Assembly (NCBI GenBank): GCA_018613035.1
Contig: JAGGRA010000045.1
Location: 1-59,408, forward strand
Length of the DNA: 59,408 nt
Direction: 5' to 3'
DNA from: Pseudomonas sp. ISL-84
GTDB lineage: Bacteria; Bacillota; Bacilli; Bacillales; Cytobacillaceae
Below, piece after piece: positions 20,724 through 29,900 of the stretch. Every line of letters begins with the position of its first letter. The first letter of the stretch is position 1. Below the pieces are notes generated by a model, which was not told the origin of the DNA, ran no database searches, and saw only the letters and a list, made by a program, of their open reading frames with translations. Both the position numbers and the translations under genes were made by a program.

Positions 20724-21098
20724 ATGAAAATCATTCAAACGAACCAGGCTCCGGCTGCGATTGGGCCATATTCACAAGGAATCACAGTCAATAATCTTTT
20801 TTACAGCTCCGGACAAATTCCGCTTACAGCAGATGGTGTCATGGTAGAGGGTAATGTGAAAGCTCAGACCCACCAGGTATTTAAAAACCTTCAGGCTGTT
20901 TTGGAAGAGGCTGGTGCTTCTTTAAATACTGTTGTTAAGGCGACTGTATTTATAAAAGACATGAATGATTTTTCAGCAATCAATGAAGTGTATGGAGAGT
21001 ATTTCAGCACGCATAAGCCTGCACGTTCCTGTGTGGAGGTCGCCCGCCTTCCCAAAGATGCATTGGTGGAGATAGAAGTAGTAGCGCTCGTTAAATAA
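20724..21098 (+). CDS. ridA: 2-iminobutanoate/2-iminopropanoate deaminase RidA (YabJ)
   Basis: A trimeric RidA-family enzyme of 124 aa that hydrolyses reactive enamine/imine products of PLP enzymes. The family pattern FYSSGQIPL (near residue 28), [20 protein letters not shown] and the catalytic arginine region [20 protein letters not shown] (near residue 103) are present. AGGGGGAG lies 7 nt before the ATG. It follows purR at 125 bp, as in B. subtilis, and may share its transcript. Confidence 0.96.
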   Translation: MKIIQTNQAPAAIGPYSQGITVNNLFYSSGQIPLTADGVMVEGNVKAQTHQVFKNLQAVLEEAGASLNTVVKATVFIKDMNDFSAINEVYGEYFSTHKPARSCVEVARLPKDALVEIEVVALVK

Positions 21099-21115
21099 AA
21101 CGGGCGTTTTTTTTT
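21085..21115 (+). terminator. Terminator overlapping the ridA stop
   Basis: CGCTCGTT (the last codons of ridA) pairs with AACGGGCG around 6 nt, followed by nine T. The stem uses coding sequence, a compact arrangement. Confidence 0.85.
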
Positions 21116-21144
21116 AGGCTGTTTTCAAAAGGCTGTTTTCAAAA

Positions 21145-21295
21145 GGCTCATTTCGTAAAGATTGTTGTTTTTGAACTATAAAGCTGGCCCGTTGATTTCC
21201 GCTCCCTCTCTTCCCGCAGGAGTCAAGTGCCTTCCACTCCAATCAACTCAGTAATTAAAACTAGTTTGTAAGCAACAAACTTTGCGAAATCAGCT
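21145..21295 (+). repeat. Family A-related element A6 with inverted ends
   Basis: The left end GGCTCATTTCGTAAAG and the right end CTTTGCGAAATCAGCT are inverted repeats. The interior GTTGATTTCCGCTCC is the complement of the family A right end, so this copy is rearranged or inverted. Two copies of GGCTGTTTTCAAAA (21117-21130, 21131-21144) stand just before it. Confidence 0.6.
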
Positions 21296-21454
21296 TTTCT
21301 AAAAGATTATTGTTTTTGAATAGTGGGATACTAGAAAACAGTTTTGTATTATCGGAAAAAAGAGGGATATATAAGAAGAGCTAAAGCTTTTGTCTGCTTT
21401 TTTTATACAAGCAAGCCCCATGAACAAAATATTCAAAAAATATTTTCCGATTAA

Positions 21455-21481
21455 GAAGGAGAATGAGGAAAAATGTTGAAT
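21455..21481 (+). promoter_or_regulatory. SigH promoter of spoVG
   Basis: GAAGGAGAA (21455-21463), 11 bp, GTTGAAT (21475-21481) fits the SigH consensus RnAGGAwWW-N11/12-RnnGAAT with one mismatch. spoVG is the classical SigH gene in B. subtilis. The AT-rich sequence upstream would suit AbrB binding. Confidence 0.75.
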
Positions 21482-21525
21482 TTATAAAATTAGGATTATA
21501 TCTTCTGGAAAAGGTGGTGAACAGA

Positions 21526-21816
21526 ATGGAAGTGACAGACGTTAGATTACGCCGCGTCAATACGGATGGACGAATGAGGGCTATTGCATCTATTACCCTG
21601 GATCATGAATTTGTTGTTCATGATATTCGTGTGATCGATGGAAACAATGGCTTATTTGTAGCTATGCCTAGCAAACGTACTCCGGACGGAGAGTTTAGAG
21701 ATATTGCACATCCTATTAACTCAGGAACGCGCGGTAAAATCCAGGAGGCAGTATTAGCCGAGTACCACCGTTTAGGTGAATTAGAAGTTGAATTTGAAGA
21801 AGCCGGTGCTTCCTAA
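21526..21816 (+). CDS. spoVG: Septation/regulatory protein SpoVG
   Basis: A 96-residue dimeric nucleic-acid-binding regulator, nearly identical to its B. subtilis counterpart by memory ([17 protein letters not shown]... and ...FEEAGAS). It affects asymmetric septation and spore cortex formation and binds RNA or DNA in several Firmicutes. ATG 21526 follows AAGGTGGTGA. A longer frame from 21463 would cover the promoter and is rejected. Confidence 0.98.
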   Translation: MEVTDVRLRRVNTDGRMRAIASITLDHEFVVHDIRVIDGNNGLFVAMPSKRTPDGEFRDIAHPINSGTRGKIQEAVLAEYHRLGELEVEFEEAGAS

Positions 21817-21831
21817 AAAAATAAAACAACA

Positions 21832-21863
21832 AGGGCCTACTTCATAAGTAAGGCTCTTTTTTA
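21832..21863 (+). terminator. Terminator after spoVG
   Basis: AGGGCCTAC pairs with GTAAGGCTCT (one bulged A, one G-U) around 7 nt, then TTTTTATT. Confidence 0.85.
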
Positions 21864-21922
21864 TTTATTCAGCGTTTTTAGCTCTAAGCCTGCCAAATAT
21901 TAAAGGTCTTAGGGCTTTTTTT

Positions 21923-22058
21923 TTGGAGTTGATAAAGCTTGGCTAGCACGTGACTCCCCGAAAATGTATTCACGTTCCTAAGTGGTGTTTCATTCTGAAT
22001 GCTCGCCCAAACTCCAGCTGATACGAGCTTCTTGGTCGGTAATCAGCAGGCAAATATT
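21923..22058 (+). repeat. Family A repeat, decayed copy A7
   Basis: TTGGAGTTGAT at the left, CGAAAATGTATTCACGTTCCT in the middle (compare CGAAAATGCTATTGCATTTCCT in A4) and AATCAGCAGGCAAATATT at the right mark a degenerate family A copy. It occupies much of the 414-bp gap between spoVG and glmU. Confidence 0.5.
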
Positions 22059-22166
22059 ACACCACTTTTATGTTATATTCTGTACCCTGACTTTTTGGCC
22101 TATAAACCATTTTTATAAAAATACCGTTTGCGGTAATGACAAATATTTGTACTTTGTTATCATTCC

Positions 22167-22195
22167 TTGAAATAAGAGCCCATTTAAGATATATT
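22167..22195 (+). promoter_or_regulatory. SigA promoter of glmU
   Basis: TTGAAA, 17 bp, TATATT. The predicted leader to glmU is about 30 nt and holds GGAGG. Confidence 0.7.
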
Positions 22196-22231
22196 CTTAA
22201 TGGATAAAAAGGTTATATTGGAGGCCTGTAA

Positions 22232-23599
22232 ATGTCTAATCGATACGCGGTAATTTTAGCCGCAGGCCAGGGGACAAGAATGAAGTCGAAGCTTTATAAA
22301 GTCCTTCATCCTGTTTGCGGCAAACCGATGGTTCAACATGTTGTTGATCAAGTTTCAAAGCTTAATATAAAGGAAGTTGTCACCATCACTGGACATGGAG
22401 CAGAGATGGTTGAAGAACAGCTGGGTTCAAGCATCAAATATGCGCTTCAGGAGGAACAGCTTGGTACAGCACATGCCGTAATGCAGGCTCGTGAACTGCT
22501 AGAAGGCAAGGAAGGCATCACGATTGTTGTTTGTGGGGATACTCCGCTAATCAAGCATGAAACAATGGAAGCGCTTTTTAAGCATCATGAAGAACTATCT
22601 GCAAAAGCAACTATTTTAACTGCCCATGCTGAAAATCCATTAGGATATGGACGTGTAATCCGCAATGATGTGGGAATGGTTGAAAAGATCGTAGAACATA
22701 AAGATGCTTCCGAGCAAGAGCGGAAGATAAAAGAAATCAATACTGGAACTTACTGCTTTGATAACAAAGCTCTTTTTGAAGCCTTGAACAAGGTGACAAA
22801 TGATAATGTCCAGGGCGAATATTACCTTCCGGATGTCATTGAAATCCTTAAAAGTGAGGGTGAGGTCGTTACGGCTTATCAAACTGCCGATTTTGAGGAG
22901 ACTTTGGGTGTCAATGACCGGGTAGCTCTATCCCAGGCAGAAACTTTCATGAAAAAGCGGATAAATGAAGAACATATGCGTAATGGAGTTACAATCATTG
23001 ATCCTTCAAACACATATATTGGTGCGGATGTTAAAATTGGTTCTGATACTGTGCTTTACCCTGGAACCATTTTATCCGGCAATACGCTGATTGGTTCCGA
23101 TTGCGTAATTGGACCTCAAACGGAGATATCCGATTGCCAAATTGGGAATCAGACAGTAATCCGCCAATCTGCAGCGTATGACAGCCATATTGGCTCACAG
23201 GTGAATATCGGGCCATTTGCCCATATTCGTCCTCAATCTGATATTCATGATGAAGTGAAAATCGGCAACTTTGTTGAAGTGAAAAAGTCTGTTTTTGGTA
23301 AAGGCAGCAAGGCATCTCATCTAAGCTATATTGGCGATGCAGAGATTGGTAAGGATGTTAATTTGGGCTGCGGTTCAATTACTGTCAATTATGATGGGAA
23401 AAATAAATATCTGACCAAAATAGAAGATGGTGTGTTTATTGGCTGCAACTCCAATCTGGTTGCACCGGTAACCATTGGCGAAGGTGCCTATGTAGCAGCA
23501 GGATCAACTATTACAGAAGATGTGCCGGGTGAAGCCCTTTCCATTGCCCGTGCACGCCAGGTAAACAAGGAAAATTACACTCAAAAATTTAACAAGTAA
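22232..23599 (+). CDS. glmU: Bifunctional GlmU (GlcNAc-1-P uridyltransferase / GlcN-1-P acetyltransferase)
   Basis: Makes UDP-GlcNAc, the precursor of peptidoglycan and teichoic acids. The N-terminal pyrophosphorylase domain starts with [13 protein letters not shown] (residues 8-20); the C-terminal half (from about 250) is a left-handed beta helix of hexapeptide repeats ([29 protein letters not shown]) with the acetyltransferase site. It has 455 aa. The gene is followed after 20 bp by prs, so the two form an operon as in B. subtilis (gcaD-prs). Confidence 0.98.
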   Translation: MSNRYAVILAAGQGTRMKSKLYKVLHPVCGKPMVQHVVDQVSKLNIKEVVTITGHGAEMVEEQLGSSIKYALQEEQLGTAHAVMQARELLEGKEGITIVVCGDTPLIKHETMEALFKHHEELSAKATILTAHAENPLGYGRVIRNDVGMVEKIVEHKDASEQERKIKEINTGTYCFDNKALFEALNKVTNDNVQGEYYLPDVIEILKSEGEVVTAYQTADFEETLGVNDRVALSQAETFMKKRINEEHMRNGVTIIDPSNTYIGADVKIGSDTVLYPGTILSGNTLIGSDCVIGPQTEISDCQIGNQTVIRQSAAYDSHIGSQVNIGPFAHIRPQSDIHDEVKIGNFVEVKKSVFGKGSKASHLSYIGDAEIGKDVNLGCGSITVNYDGKNKYLTKIEDGVFIGCNSNLVAPVTIGEGAYVAAGSTITEDVPGEALSIARARQVNKENYTQKFNK

Positions 23600-23619
23600 T
23601 AATGCGATGGAGGCCCAAC

Positions 23620-24576
23620 ATGTCTAACCAGTATTTAGATCCAAATTTAAAGTTGTTTACTTTAAACTCAAACCGGAAGCTAGCTGAAGAGATTGCAAAT
23701 GTCATTGGTGTAGAGCTGGGGAAATGTTCTGTAACCCGCTTTAGTGATGGTGAAATCCAAATCAATATTGAAGAAAGTATCCGCGGATGCGATGTATACG
23801 TAATTCAATCTACAAGCTCTCCAGTTAATGAGCATTTAATGGAGCTTTTAATTATGATCGATGCGCTTAAACGTGCATCTGCAAAAACAATCAACATCGT
23901 TATGCCTTACTATGGCTATGCCCGTCAGGACCGTAAAGCGAGAGCACGAGAGCCGATTACAGCTAAGCTTGCAGCAAACTTGCTTGAAACAGCAGGTGCG
24001 ACCCGCGTGATTACCCTTGACTTGCATGCACCGCAAATTCAAGGTTTCTTCGACATTCCGATTGATCATCTAATGGGTGTGCCGATCCTATCCGATTACT
24101 TTAAAAATAAAATCATGGATGGCGATATCGTAATCGTTTCTCCTGACCACGGCGGTGTAACACGTGCACGTAAAATGGCAGATCGCCTGAAGGCTCCAAT
24201 TGCTATTATTGATAAACGCCGGCCGAAACCAAATGTTGCAGAAGTAATGAACATTGTAGGTAACATTGATGGGAAAATTGCCATCTTAATCGATGATATT
24301 ATTGATACTGCCGGTACGATTACACTAGCTGCAAATGCCCTTGTAGAAAATGGTGCATCAGAAGTGTATGCATGCTGTACGCATCCAGTGTTATCGGGCC
24401 CTGCCATCGAAAGAATCGAAAACTCAACCATTAAAGAGCTGGTTGTGACAAACTCAATTACTCTTCCTGAAGAAAAGAAAACAGATAAGATTGTTGAACT
24501 ATCAGTAGCACCGCTTATCGGAGAAGCTATTATCCGCGTTCATGAAGAGCAATCTGTCAGCACGCTGTTCGATTGA
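23620..24576 (+). CDS. prs: Ribose-phosphate pyrophosphokinase (PRPP synthetase)
   Basis: Makes PRPP from ribose-5-phosphate and ATP, feeding purine, pyrimidine, NAD, His and Trp synthesis. [17 protein letters not shown] (near residue 99) is the ATP-binding flexible loop and [12 protein letters not shown] (near residue 222) the PRPP loop. ATG 23620 with GGAGG 6 nt upstream gives [13 protein letters not shown], the family start (318 aa); the frame is open to 23602 but without support. Confidence 0.98.
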   Translation: MSNQYLDPNLKLFTLNSNRKLAEEIANVIGVELGKCSVTRFSDGEIQINIEESIRGCDVYVIQSTSSPVNEHLMELLIMIDALKRASAKTINIVMPYYGYARQDRKARAREPITAKLAANLLETAGATRVITLDLHAPQIQGFFDIPIDHLMGVPILSDYFKNKIMDGDIVIVSPDHGGVTRARKMADRLKAPIAIIDKRRPKPNVAEVMNIVGNIDGKIAILIDDIIDTAGTITLAANALVENGASEVYACCTHPVLSGPAIERIENSTIKELVVTNSITLPEEKKTDKIVELSVAPLIGEAIIRVHEEQSVSTLFD

Positions 24577-24599
24577 TATTAAAATTAAATAAACAGACC

Positions 24600-24621
24600 A
24601 GGCTTGCTGAAAAGCAAGCCT
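24600..24621 (+). other. Stable hairpin with GAAA loop after prs
   Basis: AGGCTTGCT/AGCAAGCCT is a 9-bp perfect stem closed by a GAAA tetraloop, but no T-run follows (next bases are GCTGTGC). It may stabilise the 3' end of the glmU-prs mRNA or be a factor-dependent end; intrinsic termination is unlikely. Confidence 0.6.
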
Positions 24622-24666
24622 GCTGTGCTATCATCAAATAAATAACCAAGCTTAAAAAACTAAAAC

Positions 24667-24692
24667 GTTTAGACTTTCTCATTTTAGGGCAT
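24667..24692 (+). promoter_or_regulatory. SigB-type promoter of ctc
   Basis: GTTTAG, 14 bp, GGGCAT matches the SigB consensus GTTTAA-N12/15-GGGTAT with one change in each box. ctc is the classical SigB general-stress gene of B. subtilis. Confidence 0.65.
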
Positions 24693-24751
24693 TTTTTTAT
24701 ATAGACAGTTAATGACTTTATAATTTTTAAAATGAGGAAGGGGACGTATTT

Positions 24752-25402
24752 ATGACAGCTGTATTGCAAGCGAAAGAAAGAAAAGGAGCACGTAATTCCC
24801 ATTTAACCGCATTGCGCGAGGAAGGCAATATTCCTGCTGTATTGTATGGATCCAAGCTTGAGAGTAAATCCATCTACTTAAGTGGAGCAGATTTCCTGAA
24901 AACTATTAAAGAGGTTGGCAGAAATGGTGTTTTCTCCTTGGACTTGGATGGGAATAAATTTGATGTAATGTTGGGTGACTATCAATCCAATCCTTTGAAA
25001 AATGAAATTGTCCATGCGGATTTCCTGGCTGTGGACATGAAGAAGGAAATCACTGCTGACGTACGGGTTGTGCTGGTTGGGGATGCACCAGGAGTAAAGG
25101 ATGGAGGAGTAATGCAGCAGTCCATGCATGAGGTCTCTGTCACAGCTACTCCAAACAATATTCCTTCAGCTGTTGAAGTCGATGTTACCAATCTTCAGGT
25201 GAATGAGACTTTAACGGTTGCAGACATTAAGATTAATCGCGGTTATGAAATCAATAACGAGGAAGAGCAGGTTATTGCTTCAATTCTCCCTCCAAGACAG
25301 GAAGAAGAAATTAATAGCGGCGAAGAACAGGAAGCTGGAACACCTGAAAGCGAAGAAGGAAGAGAAACAACAGCAGATGAAGATAAAACAAGTGAGGAAT
25401 AG
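24752..25402 (+). CDS. ctc: General stress protein Ctc (ribosomal protein bL25 family)
   Basis: A 216-aa two-domain bL25/TL5/CTC protein that binds 5S rRNA on the ribosome. The N-terminal L25 domain (about residues 4-95) has RKGARNSHLTALREEGNIPAVLYG reduced here to its typical spacing, and the C-terminal TL5 domain (about 97-180) ends with VNETLTVADIKI. A Glu-rich tail (about 186-216) is low complexity. GAGGAAGGGG precedes the ATG. A SigB-type promoter lies upstream. Confidence 0.95.
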   Translation: MTAVLQAKERKGARNSHLTALREEGNIPAVLYGSKLESKSIYLSGADFLKTIKEVGRNGVFSLDLDGNKFDVMLGDYQSNPLKNEIVHADFLAVDMKKEITADVRVVLVGDAPGVKDGGVMQQSMHEVSVTATPNNIPSAVEVDVTNLQVNETLTVADIKINRGYEINNEEEQVIASILPPRQEEEINSGEEQEAGTPESEEGRETTADEDKTSEE

Positions 25403-25420
25403 GCTGAGCGAAGCCTTTTC

Positions 25421-25469
25421 AAACAGGGGCTGGCCCGATAGGCATCATATCGCCAGCCCCTGTTTTCTT
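25421..25469 (+). terminator. Strong terminator after ctc
   Basis: A 14-bp perfect GC-rich stem (25421-25434 with 25452-25465) encloses a 17-nt loop that can fold on itself, then TTTTC. A smaller AGGCT/AGCCT hairpin with TTTTC stands at 25401-25419 before it. Confidence 0.85.
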
Positions 25470-25551
25470 GCATAGGTGCAGGATCGCGGGGTAATTAGCA
25501 ACGCAAAAAATGTTTGTGGCACTTTCAGTAAAATTAAAAAGAATAAACAGT

Positions 25552-25620
25552 TGTCTAGCTCCGAGCACCATCGCTTTGGGGGCTTTTCGCCTAAAAGCAG
25601 TGCTCTGAGCTTTTCTATTA
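25552..25620 (+). repeat. Family B structured repeat, short copy B3
   Basis: From TGTCTAGCTCC to GAGCTTTTCTATTA it folds almost entirely into one hairpin: AGCTC/GAGCT, one mismatch, GAGCAC/GTGCTC, then GCTTT/AAAGC and GGC/GCC toward the tip. The stem plus TTTTCT looks like a terminator, yet it ends only a few bases before the GGGGTG ribosome binding site of pth. Confidence 0.75.
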
Positions 25621-25629
25621 TGGGGTGAA

Positions 25630-26193
25630 ATGATGAAGCTGATTGTGGGGTTGGGGAATCCTGGCAAGCAATATGATAAAACGAGACATAATATTGGCTT
25701 TGATGTGATTAATGTCTTATCAGAACGGCTGAATATTCCTTTGAATCAAGCAAAATTGAAAGGATTATTTGGGACAGGCTATGTAAACGGAGAAAAGGTC
25801 TTTCTCCTCAAGCCTCTTACATATATGAATTTATCCGGTGAATCAATCCGGGCAGTTATGGATTATTTTGATATCAATGAGGAAGAGCTGGTTGTCATTT
25901 ACGATGACCTGGACTTGCCAGTGGGCAAGATTCGTCTGCGGCAAAAAGGCAGCGCAGGCGGGCACAATGGCATTAAATCGACAATCGCCCATTTGGGGAC
26001 ACAGGAGTTTAACAGAATAAGGGTAGGCATCGATCGGCCTCCAAGCGGCATGAAGGTCCCTGATTATGTATTGGGGCGGTTCACAAAAGAGGAACAGGAA
26101 GTCATGGACGAAGTGGCTAAAAGATGTGCGGATGCTTGTGAAGAATGGTTCAAAAAACCATTTTTACAGGTAATGAACGATTTTAATCAATAA
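25630..26193 (+). CDS. pth: Peptidyl-tRNA hydrolase (SpoVC)
   Basis: Releases tRNA from stalled peptidyl-tRNA. The family signature is [22 protein letters not shown] (split: GLGNPG at residue 7, catalytic histidine in TRHNIGF near residue 21), with the [14 protein letters not shown] aspartate near residue 94. The length of 187 aa is normal. Two ATG codons at 25630 and 25633 are both possible behind GGGGTG. In B. subtilis the gene was called spoVC for its sporulation phenotype. Confidence 0.96.
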   Translation: MMKLIVGLGNPGKQYDKTRHNIGFDVINVLSERLNIPLNQAKLKGLFGTGYVNGEKVFLLKPLTYMNLSGESIRAVMDYFDINEEELVVIYDDLDLPVGKIRLRQKGSAGGHNGIKSTIAHLGTQEFNRIRVGIDRPPSGMKVPDYVLGRFTKEEQEVMDEVAKRCADACEEWFKKPFLQVMNDFNQ

Positions 26194-26260
26194 ACTTCAT
26201 ATTTTCTTTATTTTTATCATAGAATAATGTTCATTAAACATCGTCTGCATTGGCTCAAAT

Positions 26261-26290
26261 GAATAAGTTCCCGCTCAAAGGCTCATAATA
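26261..26290 (+). promoter_or_regulatory. SigF/SigG promoter of fin
   Basis: GAATA (26261-26265), 18 bp, CATAATA (26284-26290): a perfect GHATR-N18-CATnnTA match, also acceptable as SigF. It lies about 30 bp before fin. Confidence 0.75.
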
Positions 26291-26323
26291 GAATTATGGA
26301 CAGTTTGACGGGGAGGGACAGGC

Positions 26324-26554
26324 ATGGCTATTCATTATCATTGCCGTCATTGCGGAACAAAGATTGGTTCGATTGAGAATGACTCTGTTCATACAGAGCA
26401 ACTTGGATTTCACAAATTAAATGATGAGGAACGCCAGGAAATGATCTCATATGACCAGTCCGGAGATTTAAATGTAAAAGCGATTTGCGAGGATTGCCAG
26501 GAATCACTTGAACGCAATCCTGATTACCATCAGCAGGACTTTATTATTCATTAA
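26324..26554 (+). CDS. fin: Anti-sigma-F factor Fin (YabK)
   Basis: A 76-residue zinc-ribbon-like protein that inhibits SigF so that the forespore can switch to SigG. The zinc ligands are CRHC (residues 8-11) and CEDC (near residues 56-59). The N-terminus MAIHYHCRHCGTKIG is family-typical. ATG follows GGGAGGGA. Together with csfB at the start of the window, both anti-sigma factors of the SigF-to-SigG switch are present and share the same promoter type. Confidence 0.95.
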   Translation: MAIHYHCRHCGTKIGSIENDSVHTEQLGFHKLNDEERQEMISYDQSGDLNVKAICEDCQESLERNPDYHQQDFIIH

Positions 26555-26557
26555 CAA

Positions 26558-26584
26558 GCTTTGGAGACGATCCAAAGCATTTTT
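26558..26584 (+). terminator. Terminator after fin
   Basis: GCTTTGGA/TCCAAAGC with a 5-nt loop, then ATTTTTC. Confidence 0.92.
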
Positions 26585-26758
26585 CTATTTCCACTTTGAT
26601 GTCAGTCTTATCACCTGGGAGGTGATTCATCTTCCCCGGTGGATGGGCTGAATACTTGTATTTGTCATTATATTTATTTTATAAGAAAACTCTTACGTTC
26701 CCTGCAATATCAGGGCTTAATTGCGGATGTTTTTAATAGATACCCATTTATAGAGTGC

Positions 26759-26788
26759 TTGTTGCACAACGCGTTTTTTTAGTAAGAT
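26759..26788 (+). promoter_or_regulatory. Possible SigA promoter of mfd
   Basis: TTGTTG, 18 bp, TAAGAT, about 130 bp before mfd. Moderate match only. The preceding sequence (26585-26758) holds a small hairpin ATCACCT/AGGTGAT at 26610-26626 and nothing else clear. Confidence 0.4.
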
Positions 26789-26803
26789 GATGATAACTAA
26801 GCG

Positions 26804-26826
26804 GCTGTGAACTGTCACGGCTTTTA
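26804..26826 (+). terminator. Terminator-like hairpin in mfd leader
   Basis: GCTGTGA/TCACGGC (one G-U) with a 4-nt loop, then TTTT. It lies between the possible promoter and mfd, so it could attenuate. The T-run is short. Confidence 0.4.
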
Positions 26827-26863
26827 AGAAGATACGAACGTAATACTATTTTAATTAGGCAGT

Positions 26864-26906
26864 TATCTAGCTTTGAGCGCGGAAAGAGGCGCTTGTGTTT
26901 TTCTAT
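26864..26906 (+). repeat. Family B structured repeat, minimal copy B4
   Basis: TTATCTAGCTTT at the left and GTGTTTTTCTATTA at the right match the ends of B3; the inside is reduced to one hairpin GAGCGC/GCGCTT with an 8-nt loop. It abuts the AGGAGGGG ribosome binding site of mfd. Confidence 0.65.
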
Positions 26907-26920
26907 TAGGAGGGGCTTTC

Positions 26921-29900
26921 ATGTTAGGTCTAAAACAGATTATAAGCCAGCAGGATGATGTAAGTTCCATTCTGTCTGGAATAGAGGAAGGGTTAAGGGA
27001 GCAGATGCTTGCGGGTTTATCTGGATCTGCACGCACGCTGTTTTTATCTTCCGTATATGAGCAATCCGGAAGGCCGATGCTGGTTGTAACCCATAATCTC
27101 CTGCAGGCCCAGAAATTATACGATGATATTGTGAGTCTGGCAGGAGATACAGATGTATTTTTATACCCTGCAAATGAACTCATTGCAGCTGAGATTGGAA
27201 TTGCAAGCCCTGAATTGAAGGCCCAGCGGATCGAGGCTTTGAATTATTGGAGTAAAAATAAAAAAGGAATCATGATTGTCCCGATGGCCGGGTTAAGAAA
27301 GATTCTGCCGCCTCCATCCCATTGGAGTAAATATCAGCTATCATTGAAGGTTGGCGATGAACTGACTGAGGATCAATTAAAGAGTTTTATTCAAATGGGC
27401 TATGTTCGTTCGGAGATGGTTTCTTCACCAGGAGAATTTAGTGTCAGAGGCGGGATTATTGATATTTATCCTTTAACAGAGGCAGATCCGATCAGGATTG
27501 AGCTTTTTGATACAGAAGTGGATTCAATTCGTACATTTTCTTTGGAAGATCAGAGGTCAAAAGAAAAGTTAACCGAAATTACAATTGGCCCAGCAACTGA
27601 AATACCGCTTGATGCTGAGCATTTTAATAAATTAATTGAAAAGCTGGAAAGTGGCTTAGGTGCAAGCCTGAAAAAATTAAAGGACGATAAAGCAAAAACC
27701 CAGCTGGCACAGAATGTAGGCTATGAATTGGAAATGCTGAGAATGGGAAACAAGCCTGAACAGCTTTTCAAATACTTATCGTTTGTATTTGATGAAGGAA
27801 GTAGTTTAATAGACTACCTTCCTGCCAATGGGTTGATCTTCATAGATGAAATCAGTCGTGTACAGGAAATGAATGATTCCCTGGAGAAGGAAGAAGCGGA
27901 ATGGTATACAAGTCTTTTAGGTGAAGGCCAGATTATCCATAATGTTAAGGTATCCCATAACTTAAAAGAATTTCTGCATCGTTCTCAGCAGCCGGTTACT
28001 TATATGTCCTTGTTCTTAAGGCATGTACCAAACACGAATCCGCAGAACATCATTAACATTTCCTGCAAGCAAATGCAGAATTTTCATGGCCAGATGCACG
28101 TTCTTAAAAGTGAAATGGAAAGATGGAAGAAAGGCAGGTATTCTGTCGTTTTCCTAGGGCCTGATGAAGAGCGTGTCAAAAAGCTTCAAAGAGTCCTTGA
28201 AGATTATGAAATTGATGCAGCTTTTGTTAGTGCCAATCAGCCTCTTTTACAGGGGAGAGTCCAAATTTTAGAGGGAAGCCTGCAAACAGGATTTGAGCTC
28301 CCGAGCCAAAAGCTTGCTGTTATTACGGAAGAAGAGCTATTTAATAAGCGCACAAAAAAGAAGGCGCGCAGGCAAAAGTTATCCAATGCGGAGAGAATTA
28401 AAAGCTATTCCGAGTTAAAAGTAGGCGACTATGTCGTGCATGTAAACCACGGTATAGGAAAGTATCTGGGAATTGAAACACTTGAAATTAACGGGGTCCA
28501 TAAAGATTATCTTCATATACGTTACCAGGGAAGCGATAAGCTTTATGTCCCAGTTGAGCAAATTGACCTTGTCCAAAAATATGTTGGGTCAGAAGCAAAA
28601 GAGCCAAAGATTTATAAATTGGGCGGAAATGACTGGAAGAGGGTTAAGAAAAAGGTTCAGTCATCTGTACAGGATATTGCTGATGACCTGATCAAGCTCT
28701 ATGCGGAACGTGAGGCATCAAAGGGTTATGCGTTTAATCCTGATGGAGATATGCAAAGGGAGTTTGAAGCAGCGTTCCCTTATCAGGAAACTGAGGACCA
28801 GGTTCGTTCCATCCATGAAATCAAGAAAGACATGGAGAGAGAACGCCCGATGGACCGCTTGCTATGCGGCGATGTGGGTTATGGTAAAACAGAAGTCGCC
28901 ATTCGTGCTGCTTTTAAGGCGATTGCAGATGGGAAACAGGTTGCATTCCTTGTACCAACAACCATCCTTGCCCAGCAGCATTATGAAACAATGAGAGAGC
29001 GGTTCCAGGATTATCCGATTGAAATAGGGCTTTTAAGCAGATTCAGAACGAAAAAGCAGCAAACAGAAACCTTAAAAGGCTTAAAAGCAGGGACTATTGA
29101 CGTAGTTGTCGGCACACATCGGATTTTGTCAAAAGATATTCAGTATAGAGATTTAGGCCTGCTCATTATAGATGAAGAGCAGCGCTTTGGTGTGACACAT
29201 AAAGAGAAGATCAAGCAGCTTAAGACGAATGTGGATGTCCTTACTCTAACTGCAACGCCAATCCCTAGAACCCTACATATGTCAATGCTTGGAGTCCGAG
29301 ACTTATCTGTCATCGAGACTCCGCCAGAAAACCGGTTCCCGGTCCAGACATACGTAATGGAATACAACGGTTCGTTAGTGCGTGAAGCGATAGAGAGGGA
29401 ACTGGCCAGGGATGGGCAGGTCTATTTTCTATATAACCGTGTAGAGGATATAGAACGAAAAGCCGAGGAAATATCCATGTTAGTTCCAGATGCAAGGGTA
29501 ACTTATGCCCATGGGAAAATGACGGAAAATGAGTTAGAATCTGTAATGTTAAGCTTCCTTGAAGGAGAGTCTGATGTTCTTGTCAGCACAACGATTATAG
29601 AAACAGGCGTTGATATTCCAAATGTCAACACGCTGATTGTTCATGATGCTGACAAAATGGGCCTTTCCCAGCTTTATCAGTTAAGGGGAAGGGTTGGCCG
29701 TTCCAACAGGGTTGCCTATGCGTATTTCACATATCGAAAAGATAAGGTATTAACCGAAGTAGCCGAAAAGAGACTTCAGGCAATAAAAGAATTTACGGAA
29801 CTCGGATCAGGCTTTAAAATCGCGATGCGTGACTTATCGATCAGGGGTGCCGGTAATTTATTGGGTGCCGAACAGCATGGATTCATAGATTCAGTTGGTT

